From JAZRZI01 sp045601325 (lineage in GTDB: Bacteria; Bacillota_I; Bacilli_A; RFN20; CAG-826), in NCBI GenBank assembly GCA_045601325.1, contig JAZRZI010000019.1, forward strand, positions 1 through 29,349: 29,349 nt of DNA, read 5' to 3'. Below, piece by piece: positions 8,294-17,001 of this stretch (position 1 is its first letter; every line of letters starts with the position of its first letter). The notes beneath the pieces are model-generated. The model did no database searches, was not told the origin of the DNA, and worked only from the letters and a program-made list of their open reading frames with translations. The position numbers and the translations under genes are program-made.

Positions 8294-10354
8294 ATGAGTT
8301 TTATTTCTTTTGGTAATAAACATATTAAGCTCGAGTTTGATTTAAATAACGAAGGTACACTTCGTTTAACATATTTTGGTAATGCTAATAATTTTATTAA
8401 TAAGGCATCTACATTCGTGGAAATAGAAACCAGTGAAACTAATCACTTGGGTAGCCACTGTTCAAAGCAATGTAACACTCCATATGGTAAACTTGCTAAA
8501 TACGTAAGGCATAGTGTTAACGATAATGAATTAATCGTTGTTAGCGAAGATGAATATCTTCAAGTAGAAACTCATTTTGTTATTTATGAAAATACATGTG
8601 GATTATCAATCTATAACATAGTTAAGAATATTTCTAATAATGATATTCATTTAGAGTACGTTTCTTCCTTCTATCTACATGGATTAGGACAAGATAGTAA
8701 CCCAACATATTGGGACATGAATGTTTTATATGCCTCTAACTCTTGGCACACAGAAGCTCAATGGAAAGAAGAGTCTTTCATCGATGCGAACATATTTAAT
8801 GCGAACGACAAATTAACCATGAAAAAGTTCGTTTTAAATAACACAGGTAGCTGGTCCACAAAAGAATACTTACCAATGATTGGTGTTAGAAACATTAGAA
8901 AAAATCAAATGTTGCTCGCTCAAGTAGAGAACAATGGTTCTTGGCATATTGAATTAGGAGATAACGCAAACACATATTATTTATCTATTTCAGGTCCTGA
9001 AATGGTGGATAACCAATGGTGTTTATCCTTAAAACCTGATGAAACATTTATTTCTATTCCTGCTTCTATTGTCTTATCAAATGATTTTGAAGGTTCTGTT
9101 CAAGAAATCACCAAACTTAGAAGACATTTGATTAATAAGAACCACATCGATTACAAAACTCAACCTGTTATATATAACGATTTCATGCATTGCACCTGGG
9201 ATAGATCTAGTGAAGAACTATTAAGGCCTTTAATTGATGTATCTAGCGAAGTTGGTGTGGATACATTTGTCGTGGATGCTGGATGGTTCTTTGAGAAAAG
9301 CGGATGGACAAACTACATAGGTGAATACAAAGAATATTCTACTAATTTCCCAAGTGGAGGTTTAAGAGGATTATTCGATTATATGAGAAGCAAAGGTCTT
9401 AAAACTGGTCTTTGGTTTGAAATAGAAAATATCGGTATGCTTTGTCCCGAATTAAAAGATATGCCAGAAGAATTCTTTATGCATATCAATGGTAAACGCA
9501 TCCTAAGAAACTCTAGATATTGTTTGAACTTATGTAATAAAGATGCATTTTTATGGGCCTACAGCAAGATTAATGACGCAGTGGATAAATACTCCCTAGA
9601 TTACATAAAAATCGATTACAACCTCGATTTGGGCCCTGGAAATGACGATGAGGATAAATTCTTAGGTGTTGGATTGCTCTTACAAAATAGAAAAGTTGTT
9701 GAATTGGTGAAAAAGTTACAAGCTTCTCACCCTAACTTAACAATTGAAAATTGTGCTAGTGGTGGTCAACGTTTGGATTATGGTTTATTAAAGGACACTC
9801 AATTAGTTTCTACTTCTGATTTAGAGAACTATTATTTCTATCCATACATCTCAGGAAGTATTGCTACTGCATGCTTACCAGAACAAGCCGGAATATGGTC
9901 ATATCCTGTTTGCAATGACACTAAGAAGATTGAAATTACCGATGAGATTGTTATCTTCAATATGACTAATGCTTTACTAGGAAGATTAACTCTCGCTAGT
10001 GATTTAAATAAATTAACTCCATATCAATTAGAATTAGTCAAAGAAGGCGTTAATCTCACTAAAGAATTAAATGAATTTAGAAAAGTTGCCCTTCCTATCT
10101 TCCCTAATGGAATTACTAGATTCTTTAAACCTAATGTTGTTCATGGTTTGATGGATGAACAAAAGATTGTTCTCACCATCTTCAATATGCTAAACGAAGA
10201 ACAAATTATAGAAATTGATTTGAATAAATACAACGTTAAAGATATTAATCTCTTATATCCAAAAAATATGAATGTGCCTTATTCATTAACTAATGGAATT
10301 CTAAAGGTCACACTTAAAGGATTATCCGCAAGAGCGTTTGTTTTACAAAAATAA
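8294..10354 (+). CDS. GH36 family alpha-galactosidase (or alpha-N-acetylgalactosaminidase)
   Basis: A 686-residue glycosidase without a signal peptide, so probably intracellular. An N-terminal beta-supersandwich (about 1-300) precedes the TIM barrel, entered at WDRSSEELLRPLIDVSSEVG and VVDAGWFF. The nucleophile is D441 in YIKIDYN and the acid/base is D509 in STSDLENYY, with ENCASGGQRLDYGLL between them, all as in clan GH-D. A small beta domain ends the protein. The motifs differ from the best-known members (KIDYN rather than KWDMN; TSDLEN rather than TSDNTD), so specificity may differ. An alpha-GalNAc preference is possible given the GH123-like gene further right. It is transcribed alone and lacks the operator seen in the right half. 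Confidence 0.9.
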   Translation: MSFISFGNKHIKLEFDLNNEGTLRLTYFGNANNFINKASTFVEIETSETNHLGSHCSKQCNTPYGKLAKYVRHSVNDNELIVVSEDEYLQVETHFVIYENTCGLSIYNIVKNISNNDIHLEYVSSFYLHGLGQDSNPTYWDMNVLYASNSWHTEAQWKEESFIDANIFNANDKLTMKKFVLNNTGSWSTKEYLPMIGVRNIRKNQMLLAQVENNGSWHIELGDNANTYYLSISGPEMVDNQWCLSLKPDETFISIPASIVLSNDFEGSVQEITKLRRHLINKNHIDYKTQPVIYNDFMHCTWDRSSEELLRPLIDVSSEVGVDTFVVDAGWFFEKSGWTNYIGEYKEYSTNFPSGGLRGLFDYMRSKGLKTGLWFEIENIGMLCPELKDMPEEFFMHINGKRILRNSRYCLNLCNKDAFLWAYSKINDAVDKYSLDYIKIDYNLDLGPGNDDEDKFLGVGLLLQNRKVVELVKKLQASHPNLTIENCASGGQRLDYGLLKDTQLVSTSDLENYYFYPYISGSIATACLPEQAGIWSYPVCNDTKKIEITDEIVIFNMTNALLGRLTLASDLNKLTPYQLELVKEGVNLTKELNEFRKVALPIFPNGITRFFKPNVVHGLMDEQKIVLTIFNMLNEEQIIEIDLNKYNVKDINLLYPKNMNVPYSLTNGILKVTLKGLSARAFVLQK

Positions 10355-10358
10355 AAGA

Positions 10359-10389
10359 AAAACCAGCGAGATTGATTATCGTTGGTTTT
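10359..10389. terminator. Bidirectional intrinsic terminator between convergent genes
   Basis: AAAACCAGCGA (10359-10369) pairs with TCGTTGGTTTT (10379-10389) over 11 bp including one G-T pair, nine-base loop. T-rich tracts follow on both strands. It separates the GH36 gene from the leftward metallophosphoesterase gene. Confidence 0.85.
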
Positions 10390-10398
10390 AATTTGGAT

Positions 10399-12783
10399 TT
10401 ACTTAACAGAAAGGTTATCTAATTTGAAACTTCTTGTAACGTTATCGATGTAGATGAGCGCTAAGGTTTCGTTTGCATTACCCATTGCACCTTCTTCGCT
10501 GTTGAGGATGAATGCATTTAGTGGAATGGAATAGCTATACCAGTTATCTCCTAAGTCAGTAACTGTTCCAATAGCTGGTCCACTTCCATTTTTAACTGTA
10601 TGTGTAGATAAATCTACTGTGTACATTGCTGTCAATCTATTCCAGTTGCTTGTTTCAGGTTCTCTGTGACCTGGGTTTGAGTTTTTACCTAATAGTGAGA
10701 ATTTAAATGTTTCACCGGATTTAGCAGCGCCGTTTTGTAAGCGTTTTGCTTCGAAATACAAAGATTTTCCAGAGTTATACCAGTCATTTAATAACACGAA
10801 GTCTTTTTCATTTTCATAACCGACAGATGTGTCGACTAATTTTGCGTTTTCGTGTCCTGGAACTGTATCAGCATCAGGGTTTGTAACGATGTTAAATGTT
10901 ACTGTCTTAGAACCTTTATAACGATGAGCACCTTTTCCAGAAGGTTGAACTGTTAATGAAGCTTGTCCAATTTGTCTGTTGTTAGAATAAGTGACAAGGA
11001 TATCATCAATTGCTTTTAATGTTGTTGAACCAGCTTTGACTGTCACAGCTGGTCTAACAAATTGACCAAAGTTATAGAATTGATCACTGATACTGCTGAT
11101 TGTTGCGTTAGCTAAATCATATTGATCTGTTTCAGTGATGTTTTCAAATTCATAACGGAAGTTAGAAACTTTAACTTTGTTAGTGGATGAGAAATTATTA
11201 AAGTAAAGCATTCTAAGTGTTTCTTCTCCGTTAGCGACTTCTCCACCCGCTGTATTTAATGGAATGTCTGTAACATCCATTGTGTATTCATATTTATTTC
11301 CTTCAATAAGAGATAATGAACCGATATCAGTAGTTCTATTTCCATTGAAATCAACTCTACCAGTTAATCTATTCCACATACCAACCTGTTCGTTTTCGGC
11401 AACACTATAACGTAAGATATTTGTTCCCATTAATGACATTTTGCCAATGCCAGAGTTTGTTTCTGATAAAAATTCGATATCAAATTTGAGCTTAGCACCT
11501 GAGTATCTCCAGTGTGGTAAGTGTTCAATAATGACCGCTAAATCGTTATCGATTACATATCCTTCTTTTGCGTGGACATATTCTAAATCTGCCATGCCAG
11601 AAGAAACAGTAAACATCGCGCCACCTAAAACAGCTGGGTTATTGTGTCCATCACCATATGATGATTTCATAGAGTATGCAAGTCTAACACCATCTTGCAT
11701 TGTCCAATATGCATTTTCATGATCGTGACCACAAATAACGTTGTGGCAGTTGCCATATTCTTGAATTGCGGAAAACACGGTGTGTGAACCTGTTGCTAAA
11801 TCGCAAGGATTTCTTCCAACAGTGCCTGTTACATTACTATAATCTACGGATTGCATATATTCATATGCTTCACCATATTCAGGTAGTGGCACGTGTGTAC
11901 AAACAATTGTTTCAACATAATTACCGTCGTTTAATGTTTTCGCATAATTGGAACAATCTTTATAGAATTGACCATGTGTATCACTAACACCTGCTAGACG
12001 TGAATCTAACATGATGAGTGATTGAACAGGTTTATTTGTTTCATCATCAACAATATTAATCATGTAGTTAGATGAGCCAGTTACTGATTCTGGGCCTTCT
12101 TTAAAAATACAGTTTGAAGCTGACTTGAATGCATTTATTAAATCGAAATGAGTTGTAGTCTTTTGTGATTGATATGCAGTTTGATAATCTTCATAGTCGT
12201 GGTTACCGAATATAGGTGCCCATGGGACTCCCCAACTATCAATTTTTTCAATAACTCTTGCGTAATTCACCACTGATTTATAAATATTGTGGTCATTCAA
12301 TAAGTCTCCAAGGAAGACAACCATATCTGGGTTAGCAGCATTAAATGTTTCATCTAAAATTGCTAAATCTGCATCACATGGTTGACCATCATGCAATTGA
12401 ATGTCTGTTAAAGTTAGAATCTTAAAATCTTTATCATGGTCTTTAACCACTGTTGAGGTATAAGGCGCCATAATTGCACCTGCTGGTAAATAAGCAATGT
12501 GGGATGAATCAGGTTCTCCACCTACCATAAGAGAGGCAGCTTGGTCGGTAAAGCTTCCACTTGGCATTGTTAAAAAGGCTTCGTGGCATTTACAACAAAT
12601 CCAATACTCTTGCCAACCTGATGCTGTGGCTGTTGGAGCTTTAGCCCCATAATGGTAACCAACATGGCTACATGCATCCGCGTTTGACGCAAATAGGTTT
12701 CCTTTTTGATTAATAGCGAAAAGGACAATTGAGGACAAGCTAACAGCGATACTACTTAGCAAAACAATCTTTCTTTTTCTCAT
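10399..12783 (-). CDS. Secreted metallophosphoesterase with C-terminal beta-sandwich domains
   Basis: A 794-residue exported protein. The N-terminal hydrophobic stretch (7-23) is followed by a Cys/His module (about 38-70, GWQEYWICCKCHEAF) like those seen in surface proteins of gut Firmicutes. The calcineurin-like phosphoesterase core spans about 118-410: LTDIQ with D127, GDLL with D160, GNHD at 194-197, THVPL with H297 and GHDH at 352-355. The first motif is D-x-Q, not the classic D-x-H. After the core comes a domain with GMWNRLTG and a GEETLRMLYF strand (about 440-540). A spacer follows, then a C-terminal domain (643-794) shared with the lipoprotein encoded next to it. GGGG seven bases upstream is the likely ribosome site. 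It is the distal gene of the leftward cluster, 152 bases after the lipoprotein gene. Substrate unknown; a phosphorylated glycan is a guess. Confidence 0.88.
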   Translation of the reverse strand: MRKRKIVLLSSIAVSLSSIVLFAINQKGNLFASNADACSHVGYHYGAKAPTATASGWQEYWICCKCHEAFLTMPSGSFTDQAASLMVGGEPDSSHIAYLPAGAIMAPYTSTVVKDHDKDFKILTLTDIQLHDGQPCDADLAILDETFNAANPDMVVFLGDLLNDHNIYKSVVNYARVIEKIDSWGVPWAPIFGNHDYEDYQTAYQSQKTTTHFDLINAFKSASNCIFKEGPESVTGSSNYMINIVDDETNKPVQSLIMLDSRLAGVSDTHGQFYKDCSNYAKTLNDGNYVETIVCTHVPLPEYGEAYEYMQSVDYSNVTGTVGRNPCDLATGSHTVFSAIQEYGNCHNVICGHDHENAYWTMQDGVRLAYSMKSSYGDGHNNPAVLGGAMFTVSSGMADLEYVHAKEGYVIDNDLAVIIEHLPHWRYSGAKLKFDIEFLSETNSGIGKMSLMGTNILRYSVAENEQVGMWNRLTGRVDFNGNRTTDIGSLSLIEGNKYEYTMDVTDIPLNTAGGEVANGEETLRMLYFNNFSSTNKVKVSNFRYEFENITETDQYDLANATISSISDQFYNFGQFVRPAVTVKAGSTTLKAIDDILVTYSNNRQIGQASLTVQPSGKGAHRYKGSKTVTFNIVTNPDADTVPGHENAKLVDTSVGYENEKDFVLLNDWYNSGKSLYFEAKRLQNGAAKSGETFKFSLLGKNSNPGHREPETSNWNRLTAMYTVDLSTHTVKNGSGPAIGTVTDLGDNWYSYSIPLNAFILNSEEGAMGNANETLALIYIDNVTRSFKLDNLSVK
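10402..10857 (-). repeat. Shared ~152-residue C-terminal domain, copy in the metallophosphoesterase
   Basis: Residues 643-794. Landmarks in order: GHE, DWYNSGKSLYFE, KRL, GET, FSLLG, NPG, NWNRLT, IPLNAF, ETL.LIY.DNV and LSVK at the very end. About half the positions match the copy at 12939-13391. Probably a beta-sandwich binding domain; unnamed as far as I can tell. Confidence 0.75.
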
Positions 12784-12787
12784 ATAA

Positions 12788-12848
12788 AACCCCGTATTAT
12801 CTAGTCATACCCGGAATCAACTAGAGAACACTTTTCTTTTCCCCGGGT
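12788..12848 (-). promoter_or_regulatory. Possible structured 5' leader of the metallophosphoesterase gene
   Basis: On the minus strand, ACCCGG (12843-12848) can pair with CCGGGT (12809-12814), and TCTAGT (12820-12825) with ACTAGA (12800-12805). The two pairings interleave, so they would form a pseudoknot or exclude each other. The same ACCC could also pair with the GGGG/GGGTT ribosome site at about 12788-12793. These GC-rich patches stand out in AT-rich DNA. No known riboswitch class is recognised. Confidence 0.35.
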
Positions 12849-12935
12849 TATAATTTACGCGCTGTGTACTTGTCTCTATATTTTTACAGTTTTGACTGTT
12901 TTTTGCTGTTTCAAGCCACAGTTTTTAATATCTCA

Positions 12936-13904
12936 TTATTTCACAGATAAGTGATCTATTTTAAAACCTCTTTTAACGTTATCGAAGTAAATTAATCTTA
13001 ATGTTTCTAACTCTGTTCCAAATGCATATTCTTGTATATTTAATGAAAATGCATTTAATGGAATGGTGAATGAATACCAACCATCATTTAAATCTTGAAC
13101 TTCAGCGACATTGTCAGTTGTGTTGTTTTCGTAACAAGTCATTTTTTTGAAATCAATTAAATAGTGTTCAGTTAGTCTATTCCAATTCATTTTTGGATCA
13201 TAAACGCCTGGGTTATAGTTATTGCCTAACAATGAAAACCTTACTGTTTCACCCATGTTCATAACATTGTTTTCTAATCTTTTAACTTCAAAATATAGTG
13301 ACTTTCCTGAGTTATACCAGTCTTCAACAATTGCGAACTTTTTGTCTTCAAATCCTTTTGAGCCATTCATTAAAGTTGCTTGTTCATGTCCTGGCAATTT
13401 ATCATCATCAGAGTTTTCTAACATTGTTTCGTAAATCGCAGAGATGGTGGTGTTTTCCTCGATTACAAATTTATATTCGAAGAAAGAAGATACTAATTCA
13501 TCGTTAATTGTCCATCCGGTAAACTTCAATTTATCTAAGACGAATGCTTTAACAGTGACTTGAGAACCAATTTCATATTTGCCAGAACCTGTTCCATTAA
13601 CAACATCTAGTTGAACTTTTTTTCTTGAGAATATAGCTGTATATGTCGCATTCTTCTTGGCGGTAAAAATATATGGATTACCTTTGCTCACATATTGCTC
13701 TCGACTTTCCCAATGGTCAAAGTCTTTATTTTCTAGTTGGTCAGCAGTAATGGTGACTAAATCCCCATATTTATAATCTCCACCTCCGGTTCCATTTATG
13801 ACTTTGATAGTGACTATTTTATCTACTTTTGGCTCTGTATTTTTACATCCCACCATAAACATAGTGGATATTAACGTTAACAATAAGAATCTTCTTTTTT
13901 TCAT
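12936..13904 (-). CDS. InlB-repeat surface lipoprotein
   Basis: A 322-residue predicted lipoprotein: Lys/Arg start, hydrophobic core, and lipobox FMVGC with C20 as the lipidated residue. Two InlB B-repeat-like modules of about 65 residues follow (roughly 30-96 and 97-160), each with the pattern V.NGTG.G.Y..G..VT..A and a later W (FDHW, FTGW). The C-terminal domain (172-322) is shared with the adjacent secreted metallophosphoesterase. No catalytic domain is seen, so it is likely a binding or tethering protein on the outer membrane face. Its ATG overlaps the TGA of the TIM-barrel gene by four bases, and GAGGAA lies six bases before it, so translation is probably coupled. The following 12784-12935 gap holds no gene and no strong terminator. 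Confidence 0.85.
   Translation of the reverse strand: MKKRRFLLLTLISTMFMVGCKNTEPKVDKIVTIKVINGTGGGDYKYGDLVTITADQLENKDFDHWESREQYVSKGNPYIFTAKKNATYTAIFSRKKVQLDVVNGTGSGKYEIGSQVTVKAFVLDKLKFTGWTINDELVSSFFEYKFVIEENTTISAIYETMLENSDDDKLPGHEQATLMNGSKGFEDKKFAIVEDWYNSGKSLYFEVKRLENNVMNMGETVRFSLLGNNYNPGVYDPKMNWNRLTEHYLIDFKKMTCYENNTTDNVAEVQDLNDGWYSFTIPLNAFSLNIQEYAFGTELETLRLIYFDNVKRGFKIDHLSVK
12939..13391 (-). repeat. Shared ~151-residue C-terminal domain, copy in the lipoprotein
   Basis: Residues 172-322. Same landmarks and order as the copy at 10402-10857, with clear identity in DWYNSGKSLYFE, FSLLG, NWNRLT, IPLNAF and the terminal LSVK. One protein is lipid-anchored and the other is secreted or anchored by its N-terminus. 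Confidence 0.75.
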
Positions 13905-14764
13905 AAAAGTTCCTCATTTGTATCTAGATAGGAAACGAAGTACTTGCCTATCTCTAATTCTAATTTTAAAAACGCTGGAATGAGTTCAAATGGTAAACAT
14001 TGAGTCATATCCCAACCCTTGTTGTAACATGTTTCAACTTCGAATGTGATGTTACCTTTATAGTTATTCGCTTTTAATGCATCTAATAATTTTCCGAAAT
14101 GAATTAAATGAGTGAAAGGCATTTGATGTGAGTCATGCTTACAATCGTTATCGTGAATATGTAATGCTTTTAATCTTTTACCTAACTTATTTACCATTTC
14201 TACTGATGTTCCAAATCCTACCATTTCAGCATGTCCAATATCTAAACATGCATATACATGATTATCATTAAGAGCATCTAAGAATTTAACAAATTCATCT
14301 GGGGTTGTAGTGCACATTTTATGAGGTCCATCATCTAAAAAGTTCCAAATGTTTTCTACGCATATGTTGATATTTAATTCATGCGCTAGTGGAATGAAGT
14401 TTTTAAAGAACGCGATGTTTTCTTCAAAAGATTCTCTCGCCATTGGATGAACTACGATATCTTTTGCCCCTAAAACACTAGCAATTCTCATATCTTTTTT
14501 AATTATTTCAACACAATCTGCTTTGTTATTTGAAAAGAACGCATGAGATTGTACGCATTTTAAGCCTAACTTGTCTGCGTATTCTTTTAGCCTTTTAGCG
14601 TTTTCTAAATAGTCATCCCCAAGGCCTATATGTTCTGTGGTGCCTTTCCAAAATAAAGTCATATCAAAATATTTGAAGCCAGCTTTTTTAATGACTTCTA
14701 ATACTTTGTAATCGTCTCCATAACGATATAAGCAACCTGTATCGATAACAATTTTTCTACTCAT
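13901..14764 (-). CDS. Sugar phosphate isomerase/epimerase, AP-endonuclease-2 TIM-barrel family
   Basis: A 287-residue cytoplasmic TIM-barrel enzyme of the xylose-isomerase-like superfamily. Metal and active-site residues appear at the expected strand ends: HPMAR (H106), CVENIW (E138), LDIGHAE (D175, H178), LHIHDND (H202, H204, D207) and FEVET (E242). Members epimerise or isomerise keto-sugars, inososes or sugar acids. The exact substrate is not readable. It sits in the leftward operon: the GH3 stop is two bases upstream with no separate ribosome site, so translation is probably coupled. It overlaps the lipoprotein gene by four bases. It is a paralogue of the gene at 24410-25255. Likely acts on the sugar released by GH3 or imported by the ABC system. 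Confidence 0.87.
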   Translation of the reverse strand: MSRKIVIDTGCLYRYGDDYKVLEVIKKAGFKYFDMTLFWKGTTEHIGLGDDYLENAKRLKEYADKLGLKCVQSHAFFSNNKADCVEIIKKDMRIASVLGAKDIVVHPMARESFEENIAFFKNFIPLAHELNINICVENIWNFLDDGPHKMCTTTPDEFVKFLDALNDNHVYACLDIGHAEMVGFGTSVEMVNKLGKRLKALHIHDNDCKHDSHQMPFTHLIHFGKLLDALKANNYKGNITFEVETCYNKGWDMTQCLPFELIPAFLKLELEIGKYFVSYLDTNEELL

Positions 14765-14766
14765 AA

Positions 14767-17001
14767 TTAATCATTAATATTGAAGATTATTTCCATATCT
14801 TTAACCATTACTTTGACGTTTCCTAATGGTAAGCATGGTTTCATATTGACTCCGATGTATTTCCAGTCTTCTTTAGTCAATGTAAATTCGACTTCTTTTT
14901 CTTCGCCTTTATTTAAATGAATACGTTTGAATTTTCTAAGTTTTTTAATGCATGGTGTGACCATAAAGTTAGATAAGCTTCCTGTGTAGACAAGAACGCT
15001 TTCATCAGCGTCGTATTCACCTGTGTTTTTAACTTTAACTGTGACTTTATATTCTTCATTATTAACTTTGTTAATCTTTAAATCACTATATTCAAAAGTT
15101 GTGTATGATAAACCATCACCAAAGGTGAATAGTGGAGTTTTGTCTGCAAAGACATAGTCTTGACCAGCGTGATCTATTGAACCAGAACGATCATAAACGC
15201 CTCTTAAAGGTTTTCTATTGTAATAAACTGGTATTTGACCAACACTTCTAGGAATTGTAAATGTAAGTTTTCCTGAAGGAACAATATCACCTGCTAAAAT
15301 ATCTGCAATAGCTCTATTGCCATCCATTCCAACACCGAAGCAATATAATAAAGCATCGATATCTGGAAGTTCATTAGTCAATGAGCAAGGTTTGCCTTCA
15401 TAAACTAAGAAAACCATGTCAGCCTTTGTCTTTCTTAAAGCTTCGAAAACAACTTTTTGTGAATGACAGATACCGATATCATCTGTGTCATATCCTTCAT
15501 TAGAAGTACATGCATCAGGAAGATTAATTGGGTTATTAGCGCCACCGTTTTCTCCGCCTGAATATCCTTGTGCGTTGTTGCCACCAGCAAATAGGATGAC
15601 GTCTGCCCAAGAATTAGCTAATTCAACAGCCTCTTTAAGTTGTTCTTCTTGAATACTTAAGAAATTACAACAAGGTAAAATTTTAACATTTGATTCACCA
15701 AATTTCTTTGCGAACGCTTCGCTTGGTTTGATTGCTAATGAAGCTGCGCATGTATCTTTGTTTTTGCCATTCTCTGCAAACGGGTAATATACGATTCCAC
15801 CTAGTTGAGCAAGCAATGAGTTTGGACCCACTAAAAGGATGTTCTTCTTTGTTTTGAATGGTAAAACGCCATTATTTTTCAACAAAACAGCACCTTTTGC
15901 TTCAACTTCATATGTTAAGTCACGCGTTTCTTTTGAGATGATATCAAACTCATTAATTGATTCATCAACATATGGATTTTCAAATAAACCAAGTTTGAAT
16001 TTGTTAGTTAAAACTCTTCTTACAGAACGGTCTAGTAAAGTTTCATCAACTTCACCTTTTTCAACCATTTCTTTCATCTTATCTCCGTATGCATCTCTTC
16101 CGCATGCTTCAATATCGATATTTGCATCTAAGAATGCTTTTCCTAGAACATATTCACTTCTATTGACCATTTGATGATGATGCCAGCATATGCCTGTTAG
16201 GCCATAGTCAGTGATAAGGTCACCTTCAAATCTTAATTCTTCACGTAAAACTTTTGTCATCCAAAGTGGATTGATACCACCAGGAATGCCATCGATTTCG
16301 TTATAGCAGTTCATAACACCCATTGCACCAGCTTTAATGCATTCCGCAAACGGAGGCAAGAAATATTCTCTGATTTCTCTTTCGCCTAAATGGGCGGTAC
16401 CCATATTAAGACCACCTTCAGGTGTTGAATACGCTATATAGTGCTTAATAGTGGCTTCAATACCTTCGGCTTGCAAACCTTTAACATTTGCTGCACCGAA
16501 TTGGCCACATAAATATGGATCTTCACCATAATCTTCACCGGATCTACCCCATCTAGCATCTCTTAACAAGTCAACATTAGGAGAATAGACTCTGTTGTAA
16601 CCCATAGTTTTAAGTTCTCTACCTTCTACGTGAGCCACTCTACTTGCTAAGTCCAAATCAAATGTAGCTGCTAAACAACCGTTTGTTGGAAATATTGTTG
16701 CGTAAGGGACTGGCGCGCCATGGACACACTCTGTCGAAATATAGCATGGGATGCCTAATCTAGTTTGTTCAACACAGAATCTTTGAATTGCGTTTAGTTG
16801 TTTAATTGTTGGCCCACGGAATGAATAAAACTCTGAGTGAATTCTATTTTCACCTTTTTTGATGAATTCTAATGTTTCTTCTTCGCTATAGACACATCCA
16901 TAGCAATGCATTTGTTCTAATTTTTCATCAATTGTCATTCTCGATAACAAATCTTCTACTCTTTCAGGAATAGAAAGTTTTGGATCTTTATAATTCATCA
17001 T
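14767..17001 (-). CDS. GH3 family beta-glycosidase
   Basis: A 744-residue glycoside hydrolase with no signal peptide, so probably intracellular. Domain order is the usual one: (beta/alpha)8 barrel (about 15-310), alpha/beta sandwich (about 370-590), fibronectin-III-like tail (about 635-740). Motifs are ARWGRSGEDYGEDPYL (149-164), KHYIAY, GVMNCYNEIDG, and the nucleophile D265 in LITDYG. The likely acid/base is E484 in SGGENGG. The family removes beta-linked glucose, xylose or GlcNAc from short oligosaccharides. The barrel-plus-sandwich form with this tail is commonest in beta-glucosidases and xylosidases. The start at 17001 has GAGG nine bases before it, and the gene overlaps the PHP gene upstream by 14 bases, so it is a core operon member. 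Confidence 0.92.
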   Translation of the reverse strand: MMNYKDPKLSIPERVEDLLSRMTIDEKLEQMHCYGCVYSEEETLEFIKKGENRIHSEFYSFRGPTIKQLNAIQRFCVEQTRLGIPCYISTECVHGAPVPYATIFPTNGCLAATFDLDLASRVAHVEGRELKTMGYNRVYSPNVDLLRDARWGRSGEDYGEDPYLCGQFGAANVKGLQAEGIEATIKHYIAYSTPEGGLNMGTAHLGEREIREYFLPPFAECIKAGAMGVMNCYNEIDGIPGGINPLWMTKVLREELRFEGDLITDYGLTGICWHHHQMVNRSEYVLGKAFLDANIDIEACGRDAYGDKMKEMVEKGEVDETLLDRSVRRVLTNKFKLGLFENPYVDESINEFDIISKETRDLTYEVEAKGAVLLKNNGVLPFKTKKNILLVGPNSLLAQLGGIVYYPFAENGKNKDTCAASLAIKPSEAFAKKFGESNVKILPCCNFLSIQEEQLKEAVELANSWADVILFAGGNNAQGYSGGENGGANNPINLPDACTSNEGYDTDDIGICHSQKVVFEALRKTKADMVFLVYEGKPCSLTNELPDIDALLYCFGVGMDGNRAIADILAGDIVPSGKLTFTIPRSVGQIPVYYNRKPLRGVYDRSGSIDHAGQDYVFADKTPLFTFGDGLSYTTFEYSDLKINKVNNEEYKVTVKVKNTGEYDADESVLVYTGSLSNFMVTPCIKKLRKFKRIHLNKGEEKEVEFTLTKEDWKYIGVNMKPCLPLGNVKVMVKDMEIIFNIND

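Noticed and set aside
12880..12935. Plus-strand terminator ACAGT-TTTG-ACTGT followed by T
   Set aside because: The stem is only five or six base pairs and there is no plus-strand gene to end; on the minus strand the T run is missing.
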